From the NCBI RefSeq assembly GCF_900091445.1, contig NZ_LT607733.1, positions 1,629,501 through 1,693,500 on the forward strand: 64,000 nucleotides of DNA, read 5' to 3'. The translations under genes were made by a program, and so were the position numbers. Below the pieces are notes generated by a model. It ran no database searches. It saw only the letters and a list, made by a program, of their open reading frames with translations, and was not told the origin of the DNA. The DNA comes from Micromonospora echinofusca (GTDB lineage Bacteria; Actinomycetota; Actinomycetes; Mycobacteriales; Micromonosporaceae). Of the stretch, positions 30,971 to 40,443 are shown one piece after another (the stretch's first letter is position 1; each line of letters starts with the position of its first letter).

Positions 30971-32320
30971 ATGGCGGGGGCGGCGGCGGCCGACGTCGCC
31001 GTGGTCGGGGTCGTCGACTCCCACGACGACGCGGTCGGGGAGAGCCTGGGTGGCCGGATCCGACGGCTGCGCCTGGCCCGGGGCCTGACCCAGCAGCAGG
31101 TCGTCGGCTCCCGTTACACCCGCGCCTACCTGGGCGCCGTGGAGTCGGGTGCCCGGATGCCGAGCCCCGAGGCGCTGGCCCACTTCGCCGACCGCCTCGG
31201 GCTGGCGGTGGACGACCTGCGCCACGGTCGGCCGGCGAACGCCGCCGCCCAGCTCGCCGCCGAGCAGGCGGCGGCCCGCCGGGACCTCTCCGCCGGTCGG
31301 CTGGACGCCGCCGAGCGGGCGTTGACCGGGATACGCCGCCGCGCGGAGCGCTACCGACTGTCCGAGCTGGCCGGTTGGGCCGGATACCACCTGGCGGAGG
31401 CCCAACTGCACCGTGGGCGCACCGAGGACGCGGCCGCCCGGTACGACGAGCTGGCCGGGGACCTGCCCGACGACTCCCCGGCGCTGCGCGCGGCGGTGCT
31501 GGCCCGGCAGGCGTACTGCCTGCTGGTCGCCGGGGACGCGCCGCGGGCGGTGGCGATCCTGGAGGGCGGCCTGCGGGTCCTGCGGGCGGCGCCGCCGGTG
31601 GACGCCGACGCCGAGCTGCGGTTGACCAACGCGTTGATGTACACGTTCCTCGAGCTGAGCTGGCGGGAGCGGGCCCGGCGGTTGGAGCGGGAGGTGGCGC
31701 CCCTGCTGACCCGGGCGACCAACCGGGAGTGGGTGGCGCAGTTCCACGCCGTCGCCGGGCAGTTGCGGCGCGACGGCGAGCTGGACGAGGCGGACCGGCA
31801 CCTGCGGGAGGCCGTCCGTCGCTACACCGAGCTGGGGCTCACCCGGGAGATCGGCCTGTGTCACTGGGCCCGTGGCTACGTGCTGCTGCGGGCCGGGCGG
31901 CCGGGGGAGGCGGGGACGCAGCTGCGGCGCGCCCGGGAGACGCTGGGCGACGTCGGCGCGGTGCTCGACCACGCCGGGGCGACGCTGGAGCTGGCCGAGG
32001 CCCGCCGGCGCGAGGGCGCGCTGGACGAGGCGGCCGAGCTGGCCGAGGAGGCGGCCGGGGCGGCGACCGCCAGCGACCACCGCGAGATCATGGCCGAGGC
32101 CGACCGGGTACGCGGGCTGGTGCGCGCCGCCCAGGGCGACGGCGAGCAGGCGCGGCGGCTGCTGTTGCGGGCGGTCGACCGGTACGAGCGGGCCGGCCTG
32201 ATGGGTGACGTGGTGATCACCTGCCACCACCTGGCGGAGCTGTTGCTGGCCCGGGCGGAGCGGGACGAGGCAGCGGCGGTGCTGCGCCGCGGCCTGCGTG
32301 CGGCGGAGCGGCTGTCGTGA
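30971..32320 (+). CDS. XRE-family regulator with TPR repeats
   Basis: This 449-residue protein has an N-terminal Cro/CI-type HTH (RIRRLRLARGLTQQQVVG, about residues 29-85). A long alpha-helical TPR-like region follows to the end, with repeated Ala/Leu/Arg-rich helix pairs. Such proteins often sense peptides or partner proteins. No signal or membrane segment is present. The stop overlaps the GTG of the next regulator by four bases (GTGA), so the two are cotranscribed and probably arose by duplication. The target is unknown. Confidence 0.85.
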   Translation: MAGAAAADVAVVGVVDSHDDAVGESLGGRIRRLRLARGLTQQQVVGSRYTRAYLGAVESGARMPSPEALAHFADRLGLAVDDLRHGRPANAAAQLAAEQAAARRDLSAGRLDAAERALTGIRRRAERYRLSELAGWAGYHLAEAQLHRGRTEDAAARYDELAGDLPDDSPALRAAVLARQAYCLLVAGDAPRAVAILEGGLRVLRAAPPVDADAELRLTNALMYTFLELSWRERARRLEREVAPLLTRATNREWVAQFHAVAGQLRRDGELDEADRHLREAVRRYTELGLTREIGLCHWARGYVLLRAGRPGEAGTQLRRARETLGDVGAVLDHAGATLELAEARRREGALDEAAELAEEAAGAATASDHREIMAEADRVRGLVRAAQGDGEQARRLLLRAVDRYERAGLMGDVVITCHHLAELLLARAERDEAAAVLRRGLRAAERLS

Positions 32321-33210
32321 GCCGGCCGGAGCCGGACGGGGCGGATACGGCGACGAGCGGGCTGGGCGCGCGGGTGCAGCGGCTGCGTACGCAACGGGGG
32401 CTCACGCAGCGCGCCCTGGCCGAGCCCCGCTACACCGCGGCGTACGTCTCCGCCGTGGAGAGCGGTCGGCGGGTGCCCTCGGGTGACGCCGTCGCCCACT
32501 TCGCCGAGCGGCTCGGTGTCACGCCCTCGGACCTGACCACCGGCCGCTCGCCGGCCGAGGTGGTGCGCCTGGGGCTGCGCCTGGCCGAGGCCGACCTGGC
32601 CGGCTCCGTCGACGAGACGGCCGCCATCTGCCGCGAGGTGGCCGGGGCCGCCGCCGACCTGGCGGAGCCGGTGCTGGAAGCCCGGGCCCGGCTCGGCCTG
32701 GCGGGCGTGGCGCTGCGCCGCGACGAACCCGGTACCGCGTCGGCCCAGCTCGACCGGGCGGAGGCCCTCCTGGTGGGGGCGGCGCCGCACGTACGCGCCG
32801 AGGTGGCGGCCGGCCGCGCCGGGCTGGCGTACCACGACGGTGACCCGCGCTACGCCCGCTACCTGCTCACCGAGGCCCGCGACGCGCTGATGCGCGACGG
32901 GTATCCGGATCCGTCGGCCCTGCTGATCCTGCACGCCGAGCTGGTGCGCTGCCACGTCGCCCTCGGCGACGAGGGGGCGGCGGCGGGGGCCGCCGCGTAC
33001 GGGCTGACCCTCGTCACCGCCGGCGGCCCCGCGCCCACCCCCACCTCTACGGGCAACCCGCCCAGCGGCACGACCTGGCAGGCCGGCACCGGGTACGCCG
33101 CCGGCGCGACGGTGACCTACGCGGGGGTGTCCTACCGCTGCCTGCAGGGGCACACCGCCCAGCCGGGCTGGGAGCCGCCGAACGTGCCGGCGCTCTGGCA
33201 GCGGGTCTGA
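32317..33210 (+). CDS. Chimeric XRE-TPR regulator ending in a chitin-binding module
   Basis: This 297-residue protein starts as a close parallel of its upstream neighbour: the HTH RVQRLRTQRGLTQRALAE lies at about residues 19-36, followed by TPR-like helices to about residue 235. The frame then passes into a Pro/Thr linker (PAPTPTSTGNPPSG) and a CBM5/12 chitin-binding module (about residues 247-297). That module carries TWQAGTGYAAGATVTYAG, RCLQGHTAQPGWEPP and a final ALWQRV. Such modules belong to secreted chitinases and lytic monooxygenases, yet no signal peptide is present. The TPR part is about half the length of the upstream paralogue, so a recombination or deletion fused two unrelated genes. 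It may be non-functional. Confidence 0.8.
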   Translation: MSRPEPDGADTATSGLGARVQRLRTQRGLTQRALAEPRYTAAYVSAVESGRRVPSGDAVAHFAERLGVTPSDLTTGRSPAEVVRLGLRLAEADLAGSVDETAAICREVAGAAADLAEPVLEARARLGLAGVALRRDEPGTASAQLDRAEALLVGAAPHVRAEVAAGRAGLAYHDGDPRYARYLLTEARDALMRDGYPDPSALLILHAELVRCHVALGDEGAAAGAAAYGLTLVTAGGPAPTPTSTGNPPSGTTWQAGTGYAAGATVTYAGVSYRCLQGHTAQPGWEPPNVPALWQRV

Positions 33211-33234
33211 CCGCCGCCGCCCCGTACACGTACG

Positions 33235-33265
33235 CCACGGGCCCGGTCGCCGACCGGGCCCGTGG
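33235..33265. terminator. Bidirectional terminator between convergent genes
   Basis: A perfect 14-base inverted repeat (CCACGGGCCCGGTC) with a three-base loop lies between the chimeric regulator and the metallopeptidase gene. Confidence 0.7.
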
Positions 33266-33295
33266 GGACGTCCGTCAGGACGGGGTTCTGCGTGC

Positions 33296-34213
33296 TCAGA
33301 GGCTGCCGCGGAAGGTGTCGCAGGACTTCGGGTCGCCGGTGGAGTAGCCCCGGGTGAACCACTCCTTGCGCTGGGCGGAGGAGCCGTGGGTGAACTCGTC
33401 GGGGTTGACCGGCCGGTTGGCCCGCTCCGAGATGGCGTCGTCGCCGATCTTCTCGGCGGCGTCGATGGCCTGCTGGATGTCCTGCTCGCTGATGCTGGTG
33501 AAGATCTTCTGACCGCTCGCGTCGGCGGTGCCGGTGGCGTTCTTGGCCCAGGCGCCCGCGTAGCAGTCGGCCTGCAACTCCAGCTTCACCGAGAGCGCGT
33601 TCGCGCTGTCCGGGTCGCGCTGCTGCTGGCGGCGCATCTGGGCCTCGGTGCCGAGGAGGTCCTGCACGTGGTGGCCGTACTCGTGGGCGAGCACGTACGG
33701 CTGGGCGAACTCGCCGGCGGCGCCGAGCTGCTGGGCGAGCACCTGGTAGAAGGTCAGGTCGATGTAGACCTGGTCGTCGGCGGGGCAGTAGAACGGGCCG
33801 ACGCCGGAGTCGGCCTGCCCGCAGGCGGTGCTGACGCCCTGGCTGAAGAACACCGTGCGCGACGGGCGGTACTGCTCGCCGAACGCCTCGGGCAGGGCCT
33901 TCTGCCAGTACGCCTGGATGGAGTTGACGTAGAGCGTGTTGCGGCAGTCGAGCTGCTGGAGCGCGTCCTCGGCCGAGCACTTCTGTTCCAGCGACGCGTT
34001 GTCGCCCTGCGGCTCGTCGCCGCCGTTCGTGGCCGCGTTCAGGCCGAAGCCGCCGCCGACGAGCGCGACGAGCACGGCGATGACCAGGCCCACGATGCCG
34101 CCCCGGCCGCCGCCGATCGGGATGGGGATGCCGCCCAGCCCGCCGCCTCCGCCGGATCCTCGCCGGTCGTCCACCTGGCTGGTGTCGATCCGCGCGTTCT
34201 CGTTCAGCTCCAT
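33296..34213 (-). CDS. Membrane-anchored neutral zinc metallopeptidase
   Basis: This 305-residue protein of the neutral zinc metallopeptidase (YpfJ/KPN_02809) family has a soluble, Gly-rich start and one membrane helix (about residues 43-62, IVGLVIAVLVALVGGGFGLN). The extracytoplasmic catalytic domain carries the zinc site AHEYGHHVQ near residue 185 and a downstream Glu in LELQADCYAGAW. Four Cys (in QKCSAED, LDCRNT, TACGQ and FYCPADD) could pair. The ATG at 34213 gives the family N-terminus MELNENARIDTS; a GTG five codons upstream is possible. The substrate is unknown. Confidence 0.88.
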   Translation of the reverse strand: MELNENARIDTSQVDDRRGSGGGGGLGGIPIPIGGGRGGIVGLVIAVLVALVGGGFGLNAATNGGDEPQGDNASLEQKCSAEDALQQLDCRNTLYVNSIQAYWQKALPEAFGEQYRPSRTVFFSQGVSTACGQADSGVGPFYCPADDQVYIDLTFYQVLAQQLGAAGEFAQPYVLAHEYGHHVQDLLGTEAQMRRQQQRDPDSANALSVKLELQADCYAGAWAKNATGTADASGQKIFTSISEQDIQQAIDAAEKIGDDAISERANRPVNPDEFTHGSSAQRKEWFTRGYSTGDPKSCDTFRGSL

Positions 34214-34336
34214 GTCAACCCCGATCACCCGATTTGATCCGTCTTGGTGGTTGCGGTACCGGACCGGGTCCGGACGGCGTTCCGGTACCCGATGATCTTG
34301 ATCGGTAATCCGGAGGGGTGGTCGGGCGGCGCCCGG

Positions 34337-34342
34337 TACACT
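34337..34342 (+). promoter_or_regulatory. -10 box for a leaderless upstream reading frame
   Basis: TACACT lies six bases before a GTG codon at 34349 that opens a six-codon frame. This geometry matches the leaderless genes elsewhere in the window. The real ABC-F start lies 110 bases further on. Confidence 0.4.
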
Positions 34343-34348
34343 TGCGCC

Positions 34349-34369
34349 GTGCTGCTCTGCGAAGGCTGA
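34349..34369 (+). CDS. Possible leader peptide MLLCEG upstream of the ABC-F gene
   Basis: GTG CTG CTC TGC GAA GGC TGA encodes a six-residue peptide. It starts six bases after a TACACT box and ends 89 bases before the ABC-F ATG. Short upstream frames that stall ribosomes control several antibiotic-resistance ABC-F genes in Firmicutes and actinomycetes. No clear alternative hairpin pair could be drawn by eye, so the attenuator role is only a proposal. Confidence 0.35.
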   Translation: MLLCEG

Positions 34370-34458
34370 ACCGCCCCGCGCCGACGGGCCTCGTGCTCGC
34401 CGGCGCTTTCGCGTGCCCTGAGTCAGCCCTTCCAGACCCCGAGAGCGAGTCCTCCGAC

Positions 34459-36063
<1,605 letters not shown>

Positions 36064-36129
36064 CCCACCCCCGCCCTGACCCACCCCCGCCCTCGGCCCC
36101 GCCCCTGCCCTCGGCCCCGCCCCTGCCCC

Positions 36130-36190
36130 GTCGATCATGAAGTTGTTGCACTCCGGCCCGGCGTGTCGCGACAACAACTTCATGATCGAC
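36130..36190. terminator. Long perfect hairpin between convergent ABC-F and CadD genes
   Basis: TCGATCATGAAGTTGTTG (36131-36148) and its exact complement (36172-36189) form an 18-base stem, extended by one G-C pair, with a 23-base loop. It lies between two convergent genes and should stop both. The stem is AT-richer than its surroundings. It looks like a member of a dispersed repeat family rather than a chance hairpin. Confidence 0.7.
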
Positions 36191-36247
36191 CCGGTGGGGT
36201 GGCCCGGTGGGTGGGTGGGTTGCGGTGGGTGTGGGTGGGTCGTGCGG

Positions 36248-36847
36248 TCAGCGCAGGAGGTCGCGTAGGTGGGGCAGGACGCCCGAGGTGGCCAGGATGA
36301 CCACGCCGATGGCGATGAAGATCGCCGGAACGAGCCAGTGGCCCGCGCGCCCGACCAGCCGCGTCACCCGGGGATGGTTGCCGAGCCAGGCGCCGGCCGC
36401 ACACCACAGCGCGATGAGCACCACGAAGACCAGGAGGAAGACCGCGCTGTCCGCCGGGCCGAGCGCCCGGAACACCGGTACGTAGACGGCGATGTTGTCG
36501 GCGCCGTTGGCGATCGTCACCCCGGCCACGCCGATGATGGAGCCCACCACCGCGGGTGTCTCGTCGGCGTCGCGGTCGAGCAGCGCGCGGACCCCGAGAG
36601 CGACCGGCAGCAGGCCGAGCAGTCCCGTCCAGGGGTCGGGCACCACCAGGAGCCCGGCCGCGACCACGGCGCTGGCCAGGGCGAGGGCGCCGATGCCCAG
36701 GTACTGCCCGGCGACGATCTGCCAGGGCCGGGGGCGGCCGGTGGTGCGGGCGGCGACGAAGAGCAGCGTCAGGACGACGATGTCGTCGACGTCGGTGGCG
36801 GCGAACACCACGGCCGCACCGGCGGCGGTGCCCAACAGGTCGATCAC
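36248..36847 (-). CDS. CadD-like cadmium/metal resistance transporter
   Basis: This 199-residue membrane protein has about six helices. The N-terminal AATDVDDIVVLTLLF and the mid-protein IANGADNIAVYVPVF carry the paired acidic and Asn residues typical of the CadD/LysE-like family. Family members confer cadmium resistance, or export other substrates, in Gram-positive bacteria. The GTG start has TACCCT six bases upstream and is probably leaderless. No metal-sensing regulator lies beside it. Confidence 0.82.
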   Translation of the reverse strand: MIDLLGTAAGAAVVFAATDVDDIVVLTLLFVAARTTGRPRPWQIVAGQYLGIGALALASAVVAAGLLVVPDPWTGLLGLLPVALGVRALLDRDADETPAVVGSIIGVAGVTIANGADNIAVYVPVFRALGPADSAVFLLVFVVLIALWCAAGAWLGNHPRVTRLVGRAGHWLVPAIFIAIGVVILATSGVLPHLRDLLR

Positions 36848-36853
36848 GCCAGC

Positions 36854-36859
36854 AGGGTA
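36854..36859 (-). promoter_or_regulatory. Leaderless -10 box of the cadD-like gene
   Basis: TACCCT on the minus strand ends six bases before the GTG. The region directly upstream is a tandem repeat (36871-36967), which would cover the -35 position. Confidence 0.45.
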
Positions 36860-36870
36860 CGGGCGGGCCG

Positions 36871-36967
36871 CCCGTCGAGCCGGCTGAGCCCGTCGAGCCG
36901 GCTGAGCCCGTCGAGCCGGCTGAGCCCGTCGAGCCGGCTGAGCCCGTCGAGCCGGCTGAGCCCGTCG
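36871..36967. repeat. Tandem repeat of an 18-base unit, 5.4 copies
   Basis: CCCGTCGAGCCGGCTGAG is repeated five times without a mismatch, plus seven bases of a sixth copy. It lies between the cadD-like gene and the Gbn-like gene, immediately upstream of the cadD -10 box. Identical copies suggest recent slippage, so copy number may vary between strains. Confidence 0.9.
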
Positions 36968-37138
36968 CGCGTGGTCGGGGCGGGCGTCCCGGAGGTCGGG
37001 AGCATCACTCTATCGGGAAGCTGACATTGCATAGCGTGTCGGTTGGCGAAGAGTTGATATCTGGCGCATGATCGTTCGAGGCGGTCTAATAGGTGGGACC
37101 GTATCCGAACCGCACAGTCTGGGACGTGAGGACACAGC

Positions 37139-37366
37139 ATGGCAGCCACTGGCACAGCCACCAGCACTGAGAAGGGTCGCCGGATCGTCGGAGCCGAGCG
37201 TCAGACGCTCGCCAAGGACCTGGTAAAGCGGTACACCTCGGGTGAGAGCATCCGCGCGCTCGCGGCCTCGACCGGCCGTTCCTACGGGTTCATCCACCGG
37301 GTGCTCACCGAGTCCGGGGTTCAGCTGCGGCAGCGTGGCGGCGCCCGACGCCGCAAGAAGGCGTGA
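37139..37366 (+). CDS. Gbn-like small nucleoid-associated HTH protein
   Basis: This 75-residue basic protein has a helix-turn-helix (LVKRYTSGESIRALAASTGR, then SYGFIHRVLTESGV) and a basic tail RQRGGARRRKKA. It closely resembles, from memory, the Streptomyces protein Gbn (SCO1839), a small nucleoid-associated protein that binds GATC-containing sites. It is widely conserved in actinobacteria. It stands alone with its own promoter region between the tandem repeat and a crotonase gene. Confidence 0.82.
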   Translation: MAATGTATSTEKGRRIVGAERQTLAKDLVKRYTSGESIRALAASTGRSYGFIHRVLTESGVQLRQRGGARRRKKA

Positions 37367-37412
37367 CCCGCCCACGAGCGTCGTCCATCAGCGCCGCTCC
37401 CCGGGTCGCTCG

Positions 37413-38180
37413 GTGACCGCCGAGACGACCGGGGTCCGGCTGGAATGCGACGGGCCGGTCGCGACGGTCACGTTGTGCCGGCCCGACGTGCTCAACGCCC
37501 AGACTCCGGCGATGTGGCGCGCGATGAGCGAATTCTCCCGCGACCTTCCCGGCGACGTACGCGTCGTCGTCGTGCGCGGCGAGGGGCGGGCGTTCTCCGC
37601 CGGCCTCGACCTGTCCGTGGCCGGTGCCTCCGGGCCAGGGTCGTTCGCCGAGCTGGCCACCCTGCCTGAGCAGGAGTGTGCCGACCGGATCGCGGAATAC
37701 CAGGGCGGCTTCACCTGGCTGCACCGCCCCGACGTCGTCTCCGTCGCCGCCGTGCAGGGGCACGCGATCGGCGCCGGCTTCCAGTTGGCGCTCGCCTGCG
37801 ACCTGCGCGTGCTCGCCGAGGACGCGAAGCTCTCCATGGCCGAGGTGACGCTCGGCCTGGTCCCGGACCTCGCCGGCACGGGACGCCTGGTCGACCTGGT
37901 CGGCTACAGCCGCGCGCTGGAGATCTGCGCGACCGGCCGGCGGATGGACGCCGCCGAGGCGGACCGGATCGGCCTGGCCACCCTGGTGGTGCCCAACGCC
38001 GAGCTGGACGCCGCGGTGCGTGACCTGACCGCCGGGCTGCTCGCCAACGACCGCAACGCGGTGGTGGAGATCAAGGCCCTGCTCGCCGGCGCGGCCGGCC
38101 GGTCCGCTGCCGAGCAGCAGCGGGCCGAGCGGGAGGCGCAAACCCGCCGGCTGCGCGATCTCGCCGGGCGCGGAGAATAG
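37413..38180 (+). CDS. Enoyl-CoA hydratase/isomerase family protein
   Basis: This 255-residue crotonase-fold protein shows oxyanion-hole segments GRAFSAGLDLS and GHAIGAGFQLALACDLRV. The first catalytic Glu is in SMAEVTLGLVPD. The second catalytic Glu position reads VPDLAGTGRL with Asp/Leu in place of the usual Gly/Gly. True hydratase activity is therefore uncertain, and isomerase or other chemistry is possible. The GTG at 37413 lies 47 bases after the Gbn-like gene. No other fatty-acid genes are near. Confidence 0.85.
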   Translation: MTAETTGVRLECDGPVATVTLCRPDVLNAQTPAMWRAMSEFSRDLPGDVRVVVVRGEGRAFSAGLDLSVAGASGPGSFAELATLPEQECADRIAEYQGGFTWLHRPDVVSVAAVQGHAIGAGFQLALACDLRVLAEDAKLSMAEVTLGLVPDLAGTGRLVDLVGYSRALEICATGRRMDAAEADRIGLATLVVPNAELDAAVRDLTAGLLANDRNAVVEIKALLAGAAGRSAAEQQRAEREAQTRRLRDLAGRGE

Positions 38181-38280
38181 TAAGGACCGTTCGGGAAGAC
38201 CAGGGTTACGACCGAGGTTGTCAGAGTCGTCGGGACAATTGACCTGACGGTGCGGTCAGCCCGACGACCCGGAGGTGAAC

Positions 38281-40272
38281 GTGTCCAACTCGATGTCCGG
38301 CGGCGGCATGGCCGGCTGGAGCATGCTCCGGTCGATGCGCAACCGCGACGAGATCTCCACGCACCGCCTCAAGCGCGGGGTGGCCCGGCGGATCGTGGCC
38401 TTCGCGCGGCCCTACCGCCGGGACATCGTCGTCTTCCTGGTCACCGTGGTGCTGGCGGCGGTCATCGGGGTCGCGACCCCGGTGCTCGCCGGCGACGTGA
38501 TCGACACGATCACCCGGCGCGGTGCCGACGCCGGCAGCGCGGTGGTCCGGCTGGCGCTCGTCATCGCCGGCCTCGCGGTGGCCGACGCGCTGCTCTCGCT
38601 CGCCCAGCGGTGGTATTCGGCCCGCATCGGCGAGGGCATCATCCTGGACCTGCGCACCCGGGTCTACGACCACGTCCAGCGGATGCCGTTGCAGTTCTTC
38701 ACGCGTACCCAGACGGGGGCGCTGGTCAGCCGGCTCAACAACGACGTGCTCGGCGCGCAGCGGGCGTTCACCTCGACGCTGTCCGGGGTGGTCAGCAACG
38801 TCATCCAGCTCGTGCTCACCGCCGCGGTGATGTTCACCCTCTCCTGGCAGATCACCGCGCTCTCGCTGGTGCTGCTGCCGGTCTTCATCATCCCGGCCCG
38901 CCGGGTCGGCAAGCGGCTCGCCGAGATCACCCGGGAGTCCTACAACCTCGACGCGAAGATGAACGCGACGATGACCGAGCGGTTCGGCGTCTCGGGCGCC
39001 TTGCTGGTGAAGCTCTTCGGCCGCCCCGAGGTGGAGGCGCGTCGGTTCGCCGGGCGGGCCGAGCGGGTGCGCGACATCGGCATCCAGTCCGCGATGTACT
39101 CGCGGACCTTCTTCGTGGCGATGCTGCTGGTGGCGTCGCTGGCCCAGGCGCTCACCTACGGGCTCGGCGGCTGGCTGGCGGTCACGGGCAACGTCAGCGC
39201 CGGCACCGTGGTGACCCTCGCCCTGCTGCTCACCCGCCTCTACGGCCCGCTGACCGCGTTGTCCAACGTCCGGGTCGACGTGATGAGCGCCCTGGTCTCC
39301 TTCGACCGGGTCTTCGAGGTGCTCGACCTGAAGCCGACGATCGAGGAGCGGCCCGACGCCGTGCCGGTGCCCCGCGACGCCGGTCGGATCGAGTTCCGCG
39401 ACGTGCGGTTCCGCTACCCCAGCGCCGCCGAGATCTCGCTCGCCTCCCTGGAGGAGGTCGCCGCCCTCGACCGTACGGTCAACGAGCCCGTGCTCAGGGG
39501 CGTCTCGTTCGCGGTCGAGCCGGGGCAGATGGTGGCGCTGGTCGGCCCCTCCGGCGCCGGCAAGTCGACGCTGTCCATGCTGATCTCCCGCATCTACGAC
39601 GTCACCGACGGGCAGGTGCTGGTCGGCGGGGTCGACGTCCGTGACGCCTCCCTCGACTCGCTGCGCGACGAGATCGGGGTGGTCACGCAGGATTCGCACC
39701 TGTTCCACGAGACCATCGCCGAGAACCTGCGCTACGCCAAGCCGGACGCCACCGACGACGAGATCTGGGCGGCCCTGGCCGGGGCGCAGGTCGCCGACCT
39801 GGTCCGGTCGCTGCCGGAAGGGCTGGACACGCTGGTCGGCGAGCGCGGCTACCGCTTCTCCGGCGGCGAGAAGCAGCGCATCGCCATCGCCCGGCTGCTG
39901 CTCAAGGCCCCGTCGATCGTGATCCTCGACGAGGCGACGGCGCACCTCGACTCGGAGAGCGAGGCCGCCGTGCAGCGGGCGCTGTCGGTGGCGCTGACCG
40001 GGCGTACCGCGCTGGTGATCGCGCACCGGCTCTCGACCGTCCGCGACGCCGACCAGATCCTGGTGCTCGACGGCGGGCGGATCGTCGAGCGGGGGCGCCA
40101 CGAGGAACTGGTGGCCGTGGGCGGGCTCTACGCCGAGCTCTACCGCACCCAGTTCGCGGTCGCCGACTCGCCCACCCCGTACGCCGACGCGACCGGGCCC
40201 GAGCCGGTGGCCGTGCCGCCGCTGCGGCCCTACCTCGCCGACGAGGCGCTCCCGCCGGCGGCGGCCAACTGA
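38281..40272 (+). CDS. ABC exporter, fused membrane and ATPase domains
   Basis: This 663-residue half-transporter has a six-helix exporter domain (about residues 45-330) followed by an ABC ATPase (about 365-620). Walker A is VGPSGAGKST, the Q-loop is VTQDSHLF, the signature is FSGGEKQRIAIARLLL, and Walker B is IVILDEATAHLD. A 20-residue insertion rich in Ala/Leu/Glu precedes Walker A. The C-terminal 40 residues are Pro/Ala-rich. GTG 38281 was chosen because GGAGG ends five bases upstream. It probably works as a homodimer exporting lipids or drugs; the substrate is unknown. Confidence 0.9.
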   Translation: MSNSMSGGGMAGWSMLRSMRNRDEISTHRLKRGVARRIVAFARPYRRDIVVFLVTVVLAAVIGVATPVLAGDVIDTITRRGADAGSAVVRLALVIAGLAVADALLSLAQRWYSARIGEGIILDLRTRVYDHVQRMPLQFFTRTQTGALVSRLNNDVLGAQRAFTSTLSGVVSNVIQLVLTAAVMFTLSWQITALSLVLLPVFIIPARRVGKRLAEITRESYNLDAKMNATMTERFGVSGALLVKLFGRPEVEARRFAGRAERVRDIGIQSAMYSRTFFVAMLLVASLAQALTYGLGGWLAVTGNVSAGTVVTLALLLTRLYGPLTALSNVRVDVMSALVSFDRVFEVLDLKPTIEERPDAVPVPRDAGRIEFRDVRFRYPSAAEISLASLEEVAALDRTVNEPVLRGVSFAVEPGQMVALVGPSGAGKSTLSMLISRIYDVTDGQVLVGGVDVRDASLDSLRDEIGVVTQDSHLFHETIAENLRYAKPDATDDEIWAALAGAQVADLVRSLPEGLDTLVGERGYRFSGGEKQRIAIARLLLKAPSIVILDEATAHLDSESEAAVQRALSVALTGRTALVIAHRLSTVRDADQILVLDGGRIVERGRHEELVAVGGLYAELYRTQFAVADSPTPYADATGPEPVAVPPLRPYLADEALPPAAAN

Positions 40273-40443
40273 CCCTGCCGCGAGCTGCGGCCGCAGCGCC
40301 GCCCTGCTCGTCGCCGACCACCCGGACGTCGCCACCGTGGCGGCTGACGTGCCGCGAGTCGCGGCCGATCGATCCTGCCGCGAGTCGTGGTTGGCTGACG
40401 CTGCCGTCGCGGCCGGTCGGCGGCGCAACTGCCGACCGGTGCC

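Noticed and set aside
36871..36967. CRISPR array
   Set aside because: The 18-base units are directly adjacent with no spacers, and no cas gene is present.
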